Origin: Phycisphaerales bacterium
GTDB taxonomy: Bacteria > Planctomycetota > Phycisphaerae > Phycisphaerales > UBA1924
Direction of reading: 5' to 3'
Assembly: GCA_029212425.1 (NCBI GenBank)
Contig: JARGNC010000099.1
Location: 1 to 8,063 of the forward strand
DNA length: 8,063 nt
Shown: piece after piece, positions 1 through 6,295 of the stretch
Layout: the number at the start of each line of letters is the position of its first letter
How positions within the stretch are numbered: position 1 is the first letter of the stretch
Translations under genes and position numbers: made by a program
Notes under the pieces: generated by a model
Databases searched by the model: none
Seen by the model: the letters and a program-made list of their open reading frames with translations, nothing else
What the model was told of the DNA's origin: nothing

Positions 1-1
1 G

Positions 2-964
2 AGGTGGATCGCGTCCCGCATCAAATCGGGGAGTTGGACCAAGGAATTCCGGAAACCAGAAATCTTCGATAGGTTCGTCCGGAGATGGGCTATGTTCACG
101 ATGTGGTCGCTGGTGTCTAGGGGGATGTTGCGGTGGTGGCCGGGAAGAGTCATGGTTCGGTCGAGGTCGTTCGTCTGCTGCACCATTGCGACGGTACTCT
201 GGGCCCCACGCCAGTTCGAGCCGCTCAACAAGTTGCGTATCAGTATGAATCCATACTTGGATCGCATCAGGCCCCGGTTCGATGGCCGATCGATTCCGGA
301 TCGCAATGAGCTTTGTAATCCTGCTTGTGCTCTCCGAATCAATCTCGAGTTCATAGCTTTCTTTGAGTTCGATTAGAAAATCATCGAGCGAAGCGATCAG
401 AATTGTTGATTCACCGATGTTCAACCATCTCGGCGCAGCACCCCTTGGATCAGATCGTTCGACTGTCCCATCTCGCCGGACACTCCAATCGCCCTGGTCA
501 TCCGTTCCCATAATGAAGTCATGGCCTTGCAGGGTTTGAATCTGGATGCGCGACTTCGATTCCTTCATGTCGAGTGTTCCGATGTATCCCAATTCATCAT
601 CAGACTCTCGAATCTCGTATCGAAGCGCCGCTGACGAGCGAGTCGCTTCGATCGCACTATTGACAATCGCGTATGCTTTCGGTTGCGGGGTGATCACAAA
701 GAGTGTAAACGCGATCACCATGATCATCGCTGCAGAAGCGAACGGGATGATTCTTCTCAGTTTGTAAATCTGATGGGGACGCTCCTGCATTTCAGGCGAC
801 TCAATCTGATCGAAAACACCCTGTATCCGGCGCTCTTTCTCTTCCTCAGAATCACGATGTATGAATCCCAGCAATCCGTGAATGAATCGGTCATTCGCAA
901 TGGATTCCGCTGACTCATCTGGATTATTCTTGGTAGCGTTGTCATCAAAGTCCGAGTCTTTCAT
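2..964 (-). CDS. Single-pass membrane protein, probable anti-sigma/sensor partner of the ECF sigma factor (C-terminal end beyond window)
   Basis: I translated this frame by hand on the minus strand. It starts at the ATG at 964 and stays open for 321 codons to the window edge, so the C-terminus is missing. Residues 1-70 are polar and highly charged, with no motif I recognise. A hydrophobic stretch at about residues 72-92 (IIPFASAAMIMVIAFTLFV) follows Lys/Arg residues and looks like one membrane anchor. The outer part, about 95-260, alternates polar and hydrophobic residues like a beta-rich domain, loosely reminiscent of LolA-like folds. After about residue 265 it becomes rich in Pro, Arg and His. 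Its start codon overlaps the sigma-factor stop (ATGA), so the two are translationally coupled. That coupling, together with the cytoplasm/membrane/exterior layout, is the whole basis for the anti-sigma or sensor role. No zinc-finger anti-sigma motif is visible. The reading frame is well supported; the function is an inference. Confidence 0.72.
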   Translation of the reverse strand, partial: MKDSDFDDNATKNNPDESAESIANDRFIHGLLGFIHRDSEEEKERRIQGVFDQIESPEMQERPHQIYKLRRIIPFASAAMIMVIAFTLFVITPQPKAYAIVNSAIEATRSSAALRYEIRESDDELGYIGTLDMKESKSRIQIQTLQGHDFIMGTDDQGDWSVRRDGTVERSDPRGAAPRWLNIGESTILIASLDDFLIELKESYELEIDSESTSRITKLIAIRNRSAIEPGPDAIQVWIHTDTQLVERLELAWGPEYRRNGAADERPRPNHDSSRPPPQHPPRHQRPHREHSPSPDEPIEDFWFPEFLGPTPRFDAGRDPP

Positions 965-1503
965 GAGGGTTCTCCAGTCGCTTTCAAGCACTCATAGAGT
1001 TGTTCACGAGCACGCTGGGCGCGCTTGCGAATCGTTGCCGCTTGATCATTGAGGGCAGCCGCGATCTGTGTATATGACATGTCTCTTGCATAAAGCATTT
1101 CGACAATCAATCGAAGTCGATCGGAAAGCCGCTTCATGCAGCTGAGTAAGTCCTCGGCTTGCTCGCGAAAGGTGCCACTGTTGTTCGAAAGCAACTCTTG
1201 GAATCGAGTCTCGATATTGTCAAGTACATCAGTGTTGTGCCATACATGAGATGCGCCGATCGATCGATAGTGCGCAAGAACCAAGTTTCGCGCAATACCG
1301 CGAAGCCATGGAGCGAATGGACGCGACCTGTCATAATCATGGATCCTTTTCCACGCAACAATCATTGTTTCCTGAAAGAGATCATCCACTGCAATCGAAT
1401 CATCCACGGTGCTTCGCAGATATGCCAAGAGCATGTCTGTGTTCTCACGAACGAGGATCTCAAAGATTGCCCTCGCGCTGCGAGGGTCCTGGGAAAATGG
1501 CAT
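961..1503 (-). CDS. ECF-type RNA polymerase sigma-70 factor, planctomycete type
   Basis: This 180-residue protein has the two-domain layout of an extracytoplasmic-function sigma factor, which redirects RNA polymerase to a dedicated promoter set. Region 2 spans about residues 15-82 and includes the core-binding segment DDLFQETMIVAWKR (40-53) and the following RPFAPWLRGIARNLVLAHYR (61-80), typical of region 2.2-2.4. Region 4 spans about 117-172, with a helix-turn-helix around 143-165 (SYTQIAAALNDQAATIRKRA). The sequence most resembles the Rhodopirellula/Verrucomicrobium family of small sigma factors. The start at 1503 is preceded by GGAGAG four bases upstream. Its stop overlaps the start of the membrane protein at 964. 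A consensus extended -10 lies about 85 bases upstream. The family assignment is firm; the target promoters are unknown, though the divergent haloperoxidase operon is an obvious candidate. Confidence 0.93.
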   Translation of the reverse strand: MPFSQDPRSARAIFEILVRENTDMLLAYLRSTVDDSIAVDDLFQETMIVAWKRIHDYDRSRPFAPWLRGIARNLVLAHYRSIGASHVWHNTDVLDNIETRFQELLSNNSGTFREQAEDLLSCMKRLSDRLRLIVEMLYARDMSYTQIAAALNDQAATIRKRAQRAREQLYECLKATGEPS

Positions 1504-1568
1504 GGAGCTCTCCAGTAAACAACAGAAATCAGAATGATCTCATCTTGTATTGCGGCAACACGATTGAT

Positions 1569-1596
1569 TTGTGACATCGGTTCCAGAAATTATAGC
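1569..1596 (+). promoter_or_regulatory. Possible plus-strand promoter for the haloperoxidase operon
   Basis: TTGTGA (1569-1574) and TATAGC (1591-1596) are separated by 16 bases, and each matches 4 of 6 housekeeping consensus bases. This is the best candidate I found upstream of the haloperoxidase. It overlaps the minus-strand extended -10, so the two promoters would compete. The match is weak, and an ECF-type promoter with an unknown consensus is an equally likely alternative. Confidence 0.22.
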
Positions 1597-1597
1597 A
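1589..1597 (-). promoter_or_regulatory. Extended -10 promoter element for the sigma-factor gene
   Basis: Read on the minus strand this is TGCTATAAT, an exact TGnTATAAT extended -10 box. No convincing -35 hexamer is visible 16-18 bases upstream, which extended -10 promoters can tolerate. Transcription would begin near 1582 and give a leader of about 80 bases before the sigma start at 1503. The box sits in the unpaired bulge and inner arm of the nested inverted repeat, so anything bound to the repeat should affect it. Confidence 0.5.
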
Positions 1598-1672
1598 TTT
1601 TTGCGAAAAATGTATTTCTGTAAAAATGAGAATCTTGATGTCACAGATCGCCCCTTTCCGCACAACTGTCTA

Positions 1673-1690
1673 TGGAAGAACCCACTTCCA
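1673..1690 (+). promoter_or_regulatory. Small leader hairpin upstream of the haloperoxidase start
   Basis: TGGAAG (1673-1678) and CTTCCA (1685-1690) can pair around a 6-base loop, 20 bases before the Shine-Dalgarno sequence. It does not cover the ribosome site. It may stabilise the leader RNA or be coincidental. Confidence 0.3.
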
Positions 1691-1710
1691 CAGATGCAAA
1701 ACGGTATGCA

Positions 1711-1717
1711 AAGGAGG
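1711..1717 (+). promoter_or_regulatory. Strong Shine-Dalgarno site that fixes the haloperoxidase start
   Basis: AAGGAGG is a full match to the anti-Shine-Dalgarno core and lies 6 bases before the ATG at 1724. It rules in that start over an in-frame alternative codon at 1571, whose N-terminal extension has no ribosome site and would bury the signal peptide. Confidence 0.85.
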
Positions 1718-1723
1718 CACACC

Positions 1724-3481
1724 ATGATCAAACGACCTCTCGTCACAGTTATCCTTTCAGGCACAGTACTTGGAGCGTTCAATACCCCGGCTGCAGCTCA
1801 AGAAGGAAACAAAAAACTCTCAAAGAGCCAAGAGATCGGATACTTGGGAGCGACGAGCCGATCAGAAATGGCACGCAATATCCTCGATCGCCTTCGGAGC
1901 CAAAGGGATGTTCGTCAGGTTGCGAGCCAGATGGACCGCGTGCTGCTCTGGCATGAGATCGCATTGGACTCGGTTGCGATCGACCACACTCCAGATCCCG
2001 ACACCGGCGATGTTGGCGCTGCAAACGCAGGTCCAACCCGTACCAGCCGCGCTTTAGCAATGACTCAGATTGCTGTATTTGATGCCGCGAATGCCATCTT
2101 GGGTACCTACACCCCATACAACGACATCGGGTCTGCACCAGCTGATGCTTCGATTGACGCCGCCATCGCTTACGCGGCGTACACCGTGCAAAGCACCCTC
2201 TACCCTGAACAATCCGAACGATTGACCTCGTTGCTCGTATCCGACCTCAGCCAGATCAGCGCAAGCTCGGACAGCATCGCCGCCGGACAGTCGATCGGTG
2301 TTCTCTCAGCCCAGACCATCGTTGATTTGCGTTCCGATGACAACTCGGCGCATTCCGAACCAGACTTCGGAGATGGAGGCCTAGTAGCAACCGGCGACAC
2401 AACCATCAACGGAACCCCAGTCAACGGCGGAACAACACTGCGCTTCGAGTGGGAACCCGATCCCTTGACACCGATCGATTCCGGCGAATCCGGTCTCGCG
2501 TTGGGCGCATACTGGGGGTCGGTAACCCCGTTCGCGCTCCAGAGCGGCGACCAGTTCCGCGCCCCTCCCCCACCACAACCAGGATCACAACACTACATCG
2601 ACGGATACCGAGAGGTCCAACGAGTCGGCGCATCCGTAGACACCCTCGGGAGTCAATCCACACCCCATACCCGCTTTATCGGGAACTTCTGGGGATACGA
2701 CGGCACCCCACTGCTCGGGACTCCGCCGCGGATTTACAACCAGATAGCCGCACAGGTCGCTGTCGAACAAGGTCTAGACGATGCGCTCGAAATGGCGCGT
2801 TACCTCGCGATGATCAACACCGGACTCGCGGATGCAGCAATCGCATCATGGGACAGCAAATACTACTACAACTACTGGCGCCCGGTCACCGCGATCACCA
2901 AATCCGATGGTGTTCAACAGACAATCGAAAACCCAGATTGGAAACCAATCGGAATTTCTGTGATCAACACCGAACTCGCGATCACACCAACGCCACCATT
3001 CCCTGCATACCCATCCGGCCACTCAACCTTTGGCTCCACAGCCTTCGAGATCATGCGTGATTTCTTCGGGAACCGAACCCGTTTCACCTTTGTATCTGAT
3101 GAATACAACGGAGAAGGCGTCGATCCGTTGGGAACCCCTCGACCACTGGTTCCGGTTCGATTCACATCGCTCCTTGAAGCACAGCAATCCAACGGCATCA
3201 GCCGAATCTTCAATGGCGTGCACTGGCAATGGGACAACATTGCTGGACAAAACATGGGCGAATCCATCGGGAACTACATCGTTGCAGAAGGATCCGCATT
3301 CCAACATGTCTACTGCCTTGCTGATATGGACAAGAACAGCGAGATGAACTTCCTCGATGTATCTGAGTTCTTGCGTTTGTACAGCGAAGGAGACGAGTCT
3401 GCAGACATGGATGCGGACGGATCTTTGAACTTCTTTGACATCACACTCTTCATCGAAGCGTTCCAAAGCTGCGACTACTAA
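1724..3481 (+). CDS. Secreted vanadium-dependent haloperoxidase / PAP2-superfamily enzyme with dockerin-like C-terminal module
   Basis: The predicted precursor is 585 residues. Residues 1-25 form a signal peptide (Lys/Arg, hydrophobic core, then PAAA before Gln26), so the enzyme is exported. The complete vanadate/phosphate-site signature is present: K379-x6-R386-P, then P430-S431-G432-H433, then S-R494-x5-H500. The family roles are: Lys, the two Arg, Ser and Gly hold vanadate; H433 is the acid-base residue; H500 coordinates vanadium. The spacings within K-R (7) and R-H (6) match those I recall for fungal chloroperoxidase. Such enzymes oxidise halide with hydrogen peroxide to a hypohalous species. 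The upstream helical part, with TSRALAMTQIAVFDAANAI, is typical of bacterial members. Residues 531-583 carry two Asp-rich EF-hand-like repeats (DMDKNSEMNFLDVSEF and DMDADGSLNFFDITLF) bounded by Cys531 and Cys583, resembling planctomycete dockerin-like tails. Halide preference cannot be read here, and an acid-phosphatase activity is possible. First gene of the plus-strand cluster. Confidence 0.92.
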   Translation: MIKRPLVTVILSGTVLGAFNTPAAAQEGNKKLSKSQEIGYLGATSRSEMARNILDRLRSQRDVRQVASQMDRVLLWHEIALDSVAIDHTPDPDTGDVGAANAGPTRTSRALAMTQIAVFDAANAILGTYTPYNDIGSAPADASIDAAIAYAAYTVQSTLYPEQSERLTSLLVSDLSQISASSDSIAAGQSIGVLSAQTIVDLRSDDNSAHSEPDFGDGGLVATGDTTINGTPVNGGTTLRFEWEPDPLTPIDSGESGLALGAYWGSVTPFALQSGDQFRAPPPPQPGSQHYIDGYREVQRVGASVDTLGSQSTPHTRFIGNFWGYDGTPLLGTPPRIYNQIAAQVAVEQGLDDALEMARYLAMINTGLADAAIASWDSKYYYNYWRPVTAITKSDGVQQTIENPDWKPIGISVINTELAITPTPPFPAYPSGHSTFGSTAFEIMRDFFGNRTRFTFVSDEYNGEGVDPLGTPRPLVPVRFTSLLEAQQSNGISRIFNGVHWQWDNIAGQNMGESIGNYIVAEGSAFQHVYCLADMDKNSEMNFLDVSEFLRLYSEGDESADMDADGSLNFFDITLFIEAFQSCDY

Positions 3482-3493
3482 ACAAGACCGTGC

Positions 3494-3515
3494 CCCGCCT
3501 GGTCAAACAGGCGGG
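3494..3515 (+). terminator. Intergenic GC-rich hairpin after the haloperoxidase gene (partial terminator or processing site)
   Basis: CCCGCCTG (3494-3501) and CAGGCGGG (3508-3515) form a perfect 8-base-pair stem with a 6-base loop, 12 bases after the haloperoxidase stop. It is followed by ACGCTTTGC, not a run of T, so it is a poor intrinsic terminator. It more likely attenuates read-through or protects the 3' end of the upstream message, letting the haloperoxidase be made in a different amount from the two genes after it. Confidence 0.5.
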
Positions 3516-3551
3516 ACGCTTTGCAAATCGAACGACAATCAGGAGCTATTG

Positions 3552-4127
3552 ATGAATGTATACAAAACCGCATCCTTGATCATCGCACTTTCCGCCAGCA
3601 TCTCCTTTCTTCGTGCGTACACCACGACTCCATCCGGATCAGCACAGCACACCACCGAAGCATCGTTGACAATTGTCCAAAACGATTCGGTTCAATCACC
3701 GATGGATTCTGCGTCTGGGACAATTCCCGCAGATGCCGACATCAATCAATCAGAAATCAGTGAAGAAAAATCACGCTTTGTCGTGCAAGAAATTACTGAA
3801 ATCGATTCGCCGTTTACACGAGAAACCGTGCTGAAACTCAACGCAATCGTTCAGCGTTCATTAAACGCCATCAACGAGTTTGACAACGCGAGATCATCCG
3901 ACAATATCTACCCTGATCAGCTCTTCAATGTGTACACCGACCTCTCTGGGAAAGCAGCCTCAGCACACGCGGACATGGTGTTGGCATCAAACAAACTGAT
4001 CAGCAGTAATGAGCGCTACAACGAAGAAATTCTCTCGGCGATGGTTTACTTCGTTCAACAAGTCGACGACGAGATCCGCGAAGAGACCCAGCAACTGCAC
4101 CACGCTCAACGATCACAAGCGGACTGA
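3552..4127 (+). CDS. Unrecognised exported helical protein, 191 residues
   Basis: I do not recognise a family. The ATG at 3552 is preceded by AGGAG at 3541-3545, 6 bases away, and begins a protein with a plain signal peptide (MNVYK followed by a hydrophobic run to about residue 20; cleavage probably near 22-31). Residues 24-72 are rich in Ser, Thr, Gln and Asp and look disordered. From about residue 78 to the end the sequence has helical, amphipathic spacing: about 78-112, 122-151 and 152-187, the last ending in the very polar EIREETQQLHHAQRSQ. It has no Cys in the mature part and no catalytic signature. It lies 70 bases after the haloperoxidase, behind a hairpin, and 52 bases before the double-YHYH gene. 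Position and signal peptide suggest a periplasmic or external partner of one of those two, but this is context only. Confidence 0.75.
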   Translation: MNVYKTASLIIALSASISFLRAYTTTPSGSAQHTTEASLTIVQNDSVQSPMDSASGTIPADADINQSEISEEKSRFVVQEITEIDSPFTRETVLKLNAIVQRSLNAINEFDNARSSDNIYPDQLFNVYTDLSGKAASAHADMVLASNKLISSNERYNEEILSAMVYFVQQVDDEIREETQQLHHAQRSQAD

Positions 4128-4170
4128 AACCATCGCTCCAAAGTACATGTCAACACAAAGTACACACTCG

Positions 4171-4175
4171 AAGGG
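4171..4175 (+). promoter_or_regulatory. Shine-Dalgarno site that decides the start of the double-YHYH gene
   Basis: AAGGG lies 4 bases before the ATG at 4180 and 7 bases before an adjacent in-frame ATG at 4183. Either start gives the same signal peptide, give or take one Met. The in-frame ATG at 4147 has no ribosome site. Confidence 0.6.
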
Positions 4176-4179
4176 ATTC

Positions 4180-6234
4180 ATGATGACAACAAAGTTTGTG
4201 ATAACCATGTTCTGCGCAATCGGACTCAACGCCAGTAATCTGTTCGCACATGACGGCGTTATGCACAACGAACACAACTCGATTCAACCCGGGTCGCAAT
4301 CCGAAGGTGACCCGGCACTTCAAATTCGCCACGGTAAACCAATGGAGCGTATCGATCTCCCTGATCCATTTGTGTCAATTCACATTGATGGATCAGTCAG
4401 AATCATCAAAACAAACACACTCCCAGATCATGAGATCGGCGAGTTTCCCAATCCAAGCAATCCCAATGCGCTTCGGAGTATCGAGAGAGAATTCAGAATC
4501 CCATTGAACCCGCAGTTGGCGAATCGGCGCACGCCATCAGCGCCTGAGTTTGGTATCGGTCTCAACGGCGTGATCTTCGATTCAGGGACAGGCGAGTTCT
4601 GGACAGCAAGCGGGGCGCGCGGGCGATCCGCTTGGAACTATGACGCTGGGAGCGAGAACAACCAAGGGCGGTTCGGTGTTGACTTCAACCACGGGCATGT
4701 TCAGCCGACCGGCAAGTACCACTACCACGGGGTCCCGACCGCACTCATTGAGTCGCTCGGTGGTGAGCACGCGCATGATGGTCATGTTCATGAGATGATC
4801 CAGCTCGGCTGGGCGTTTGATGGGTTTCCGGTGTATGCCGCGTATGGATACAAAGATCCGAATGATCCGTCATCGGAGCTTGTTGAGCTGTCATCGAGTT
4901 ATCGACTCAAGAAGGGAACACGTCCGGGGAATCCGGATGGGCCGGGTGGTGAATACGATGGCACATTCACAGCTGACTATGAATATGCAGAAGGACTGGG
5001 GGATCTTGATGAGTCCAACGGGCGGACTGGTGTGACTCCAGAGTTTCCACAGGGAACCTATTACTATGTGATCACTGATGAGTTCCCGTCCATCCCGCGC
5101 ACTTGGGTCGGAACCCCAGATGAAAGCATGCGGCGGGGAGGTCCAGGTGATCGTCCACAAGGCAAACCTGGTGGTTCAAGACCAGATCGGCCGAGGGGTG
5201 ATGCTGGTATGTTGCGCGGTGACTCAGCGGTCGCGGTCAATGAGCAATCGAAGACGACTCAAACGTTGAATCCATCTTACTTTATGGAGGAGGCGTTGGT
5301 TGAACCCATCGTGACCGAGATGCGGACGCTTTCGGATGGGACGGAGGCGTTGTGTTATGTGATCAAGACTTACTCAGAGCCGCATGAGCATGAGATGGGT
5401 CCTTGGGCTCCGGAGCACATTGATGATGGTCCCGAGGATGGCGGCATCTGGTTTCACGAGGGGGAGGTTCTTGATGTCGATGGCGCATTCGTCCAAGGGG
5501 TTGGGGAGTTGTATGACGATCCGGAATGGAAGTTGTATCGAGATGATGGATCAGTTCGCGTGACGGATACCGAGGAGGCGTTCTTTGCCGCGGCTCGTCC
5601 GGATGTGGATCCTGAATACAAGAACTATGTCGTTGAAGGAAACCCCGATTGGATCGAGCGGAAAGTCTTTGAGTACGCGATCCCCGTCCAGCCGGTCTAT
5701 CAAGAGAACCCCACATCGATCGGTGGCTTTGGTCGAGGTGGGATGCCTCCAGGAGAACGAGGCGGACGACCACCTCGAGATCACAGCGAGCACTCGGACA
5801 ACCACACACATCCTCCGAGTGATGACGGCATGGACCATGCTCCAGCACAAACGATTTTGGGCATAGCCCTCAACGGTGTAAACTACGACCCCCCAGCTCC
5901 GGTGGACGCAATCCTTGCCGCGTACACCATCGCGCCATTTGATGATGCGGGCGGGCACATCAATCCGTACAACGGCTACCACTATCACGCCGTGACCGGT
6001 CACACCAAAGAAATCAAACAACCCGATGGGCACGCGCCATTAATCGGATACATCATGGACGGGTACGGTCTATATGCGCACAGCAACGAAGACGGCTCAG
6101 TTCCAAATGACCTCGATGAATGCGGAGGGCACTCCGACGACATCCGAGGGTATCACTACCACGCATCGGCAGCAGCGGACAATCAGATCATCAAGGCATT
6201 CCGGGGAGTTCCTGGGACCATGACGACCAACTGA
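4180..6234 (+). CDS. Exported double-YHYH protein (two fused YHYH-family modules)
   Basis: The precursor is 684 residues, with a signal peptide ending at LFA|HDG (23/24), so it is exported. Module 1 (about 120-314) has GIGLNGV (125-131), the motif YHYH (180-183), a His-rich loop near HAHDGHVH, FDGFPVY (213-219) and a YYYVITDEFPSIPRTW ending (294-309), which is how one YHYH subtype closes. Residues 315-360 form a Gly/Pro/Arg/Asp linker. Module 2 opens with a segment (about 388-500) including HEMGPW, then a second disordered Gly/Arg/His-rich linker (about 515-557). It continues with GIALNGV (561-567), YHYH (600-603), MDGYGLY (626-632) and another YHYH (658-661). The family's biochemical role is not known to me. 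The clustered His, Asp and Tyr suggest metal binding, which is inference. It is third in the cluster with the haloperoxidase. Most YHYH proteins I know carry one module, so the fusion is notable. Codon use changes within the gene near 5770. Confidence 0.88.
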   Translation: MMTTKFVITMFCAIGLNASNLFAHDGVMHNEHNSIQPGSQSEGDPALQIRHGKPMERIDLPDPFVSIHIDGSVRIIKTNTLPDHEIGEFPNPSNPNALRSIEREFRIPLNPQLANRRTPSAPEFGIGLNGVIFDSGTGEFWTASGARGRSAWNYDAGSENNQGRFGVDFNHGHVQPTGKYHYHGVPTALIESLGGEHAHDGHVHEMIQLGWAFDGFPVYAAYGYKDPNDPSSELVELSSSYRLKKGTRPGNPDGPGGEYDGTFTADYEYAEGLGDLDESNGRTGVTPEFPQGTYYYVITDEFPSIPRTWVGTPDESMRRGGPGDRPQGKPGGSRPDRPRGDAGMLRGDSAVAVNEQSKTTQTLNPSYFMEEALVEPIVTEMRTLSDGTEALCYVIKTYSEPHEHEMGPWAPEHIDDGPEDGGIWFHEGEVLDVDGAFVQGVGELYDDPEWKLYRDDGSVRVTDTEEAFFAAARPDVDPEYKNYVVEGNPDWIERKVFEYAIPVQPVYQENPTSIGGFGRGGMPPGERGGRPPRDHSEHSDNHTHPPSDDGMDHAPAQTILGIALNGVNYDPPAPVDAILAAYTIAPFDDAGGHINPYNGYHYHAVTGHTKEIKQPDGHAPLIGYIMDGYGLYAHSNEDGSVPNDLDECGGHSDDIRGYHYHASAAADNQIIKAFRGVPGTMTTN

Positions 6235-6295
6235 GACATCTATCCATAGCTCATCTCATCATCCGCACGATTGCTGTGTGAACCGGGACACTTTC

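Larger units (their letters stand above)
1566..1649. repeat. Nested inverted repeat in the divergent promoter region (candidate operator or cruciform)
   Basis: Three sets of inverted arms lie one inside the other. The outer arms are GATTTGTGACATC (1566-1578) and GATGTCACAGATC (1637-1649), complementary at 12 of 13 positions. The middle arms are CAGAAAT (1584-1590) and ATTTCTG (1614-1620), perfect over 7. The inner arms are CATTTTT (1596-1602) and AAAAATG (1606-1612), perfect over 7 around a GCG loop. AAAAATG recurs as a direct copy at 1622-1628. The left gap between outer and middle arms is 5 bases and the right gap is 16, so the structure is lopsided. It lies between two divergent genes, so it is not a terminator. 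It could bind one or more dimeric regulators, or fold in the leader RNA of the plus-strand operon. The repeats are directly visible; the role is inferred. Confidence 0.75.

Noticed and set aside
1..354. A second open minus-strand frame of 118 codons from an ATG at 354, with plausible-looking protein (for example VAMVQQTNDLDRTM)
   Set aside because: The frame that continues from the coupled start at 964 is also open to the edge and reads as one continuous protein. The alternative is shifted by one base, has no ribosome site and is probably a shadow. A frameshift joining the two cannot be excluded without the sequence beyond position 1.
1570..1645. A CRP/FNR-type site formed by TGTGA and TCACA
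   Set aside because: A single dimer site needs about 6 bases between these half-sites; here they are more than 60 apart.
1571..1723. N-terminal extension of the haloperoxidase reading frame
   Set aside because: It lacks a ribosome site, overlaps the nested repeat and promoter, and would place 51 residues before a clear signal peptide; AAGGAGG fixes the start at 1724.
2449..3060. A 203-codon plus-strand frame inside the haloperoxidase gene
   Set aside because: Its translation is Arg/Pro/Thr/His-rich, typical of an out-of-frame reading of the real gene, which has catalytic motifs in its own frame.
4009..4179. Upstream extension of the double-YHYH reading frame overlapping the 191-residue gene
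   Set aside because: The extension overlaps a gene in another frame, is Ser/Thr/Lys-rich shadow-like sequence, and would bury the signal peptide; the ribosome site supports 4180.
5363..5848. A 161-codon minus-strand frame opposite the YHYH gene (and another at 5551-6033)
   Set aside because: Antisense shadows with Arg/His/Cys-rich composition and no ribosome site; the sense strand carries recognisable domains.
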